Source of the DNA: Gloeocapsopsis sp. IPPAS B-1203
GTDB taxonomy: Bacteria; Cyanobacteriota; Cyanobacteriia; Cyanobacteriales; Chroococcidiopsidaceae
Assembly (NCBI RefSeq): GCF_002749975.1
Contig: NZ_PEIG01000019.1
Span: 38,991-102,990, forward strand
Direction of reading: 5' to 3'
Length of the DNA stretch: 64,000 nt
In this document: piece after piece, positions 63,871 to 64,000 of the stretch
Layout of the letters: every line of letters starts with the position of its first letter
Numbering within the stretch: the first letter of the stretch is position 1
The notes under the pieces: model-generated
Seen by the model: only the letters and a program-made list of their open reading frames with translations
Database searches by the model: none
What the model was told of the DNA's origin: nothing
Made by a program: the position numbers and the translations under genes

Positions 63871-64000
63871 TACTTAACCTGAGTTCGGGATAAGAAAAGG
63901 GACAGGTAGTAAGCTGAAAATAACGTTAAATTCAGCACCTGTCCTATGTTTAGTTTAGAATCTTTGTTCTGCCATGTAGATGATTTCTGTAAAGCGTTTG
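63871..64000 (+). mobile_element. left end of an IS982-like insertion sequence (truncated by the window)
   Basis: The sequence ACTTAACCTGAGTTCGGGA (from about 63872) resembles the terminal inverted repeat region seen at IS982-family ends, followed by the transposase start at 63946. The other end lies outside the window, so neither length nor target duplication can be checked. The exact first base of the element is uncertain. Confidence 0.55.
63946..64000 (+). CDS. IS982-family transposase, first 18 codons (3' truncated)
   Basis: The frame ATG TTT AGT TTA GAA encodes MFSLESLFCHVDDFCKAF up to the window edge. The motif LFCHVDDFC is the usual beginning of cyanobacterial IS982-family DDE transposases, which cut and paste the element. 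The start ATG follows GCACCTGTCCT, with no strong ribosome binding site. Nothing further can be seen, so intactness is unknown. Confidence 0.72.
   Translation, partial: MFSLESLFCHVDDFCKAF

Overview
The window is chromosomal DNA from a cyanobacterium. Direct evidence is petM (a cytochrome b6f subunit), ycf39, an NblR-type regulator, ferredoxin-thioredoxin reductase variable chain, a DUF92/VTE6-like gene, DUF2949, DUF1816 and DUF2294 proteins, and very frequent HIP1 octamers (GCGATCGC). Intergenic spaces carry heptanucleotide repeats and short palindromic repeats typical of filamentous or Chroococcidiopsis-like genomes. The genus cannot be fixed from the sequence; I see no rRNA, tRNA or prophage.

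Layout. 1-8900: end of an alanine-glyoxylate-type aminotransferase, small conserved genes, an NblR-like regulator, NAD kinase, petM-ycf39, pdxA and a second OmpR-family regulator. 8900-13500: an adenosine deaminase-like enzyme and a two-gene iron-siderophore uptake unit (TonB-dependent receptor with an AMIN domain, then a FecB-like binding lipoprotein). 14000-17900: purA, rplY and a two-domain kinase-like protein. 18088-28509: a type I-G (formerly I-U) CRISPR-Cas locus with 50 repeats and 49 spacers and the genes cas3, csx17 (cas8), csb1 (cas7) and csb2 (cas5-cas6), all on the minus strand. No cas1, cas2 or cas4 is present, and the Cas3 Walker A motif lacks its Thr/Ser. 28500-39700: housekeeping and conserved genes, including ftrV, an NfeD/SPFH pair, a Zur-type Fur protein, purS-purQ, a DUF92 protein and two oxidoreductases.

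39800-42100: two diverged copies of a convergent cassette (DUF2294 gene plus single-domain response regulator). Both regulator copies are preceded by a related ~52-nt leader that can form two mutually exclusive hairpins, with compensatory changes between the copies. I consider this the most likely undescribed element in the window. 42600-45700: succinate-semialdehyde dehydrogenase and a ThDP enzyme matching the cyanobacterial 2-oxoglutarate decarboxylase pair that closes the TCA cycle. 46000-53300: acetamidase/formamidase-like protein, xthA, SDR protein, mobA, PH-domain protein, a possible RemA-like protein and an MmsA-type dehydrogenase. 53300-63300: DUF1499 and DUF1028 proteins, asnB and a complete dipeptide/oligopeptide ABC transporter operon. 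The right edge enters an IS982-family transposase.

Genes that work together: purA/purS/purQ (purines), TonB receptor with FecB (iron), the Csb/Csx17/Cas3 set with the array (interference), the 2-oxoglutarate decarboxylase pair, and the five-gene peptide transporter. All functional calls come from recognising protein families by eye; no database search was run.
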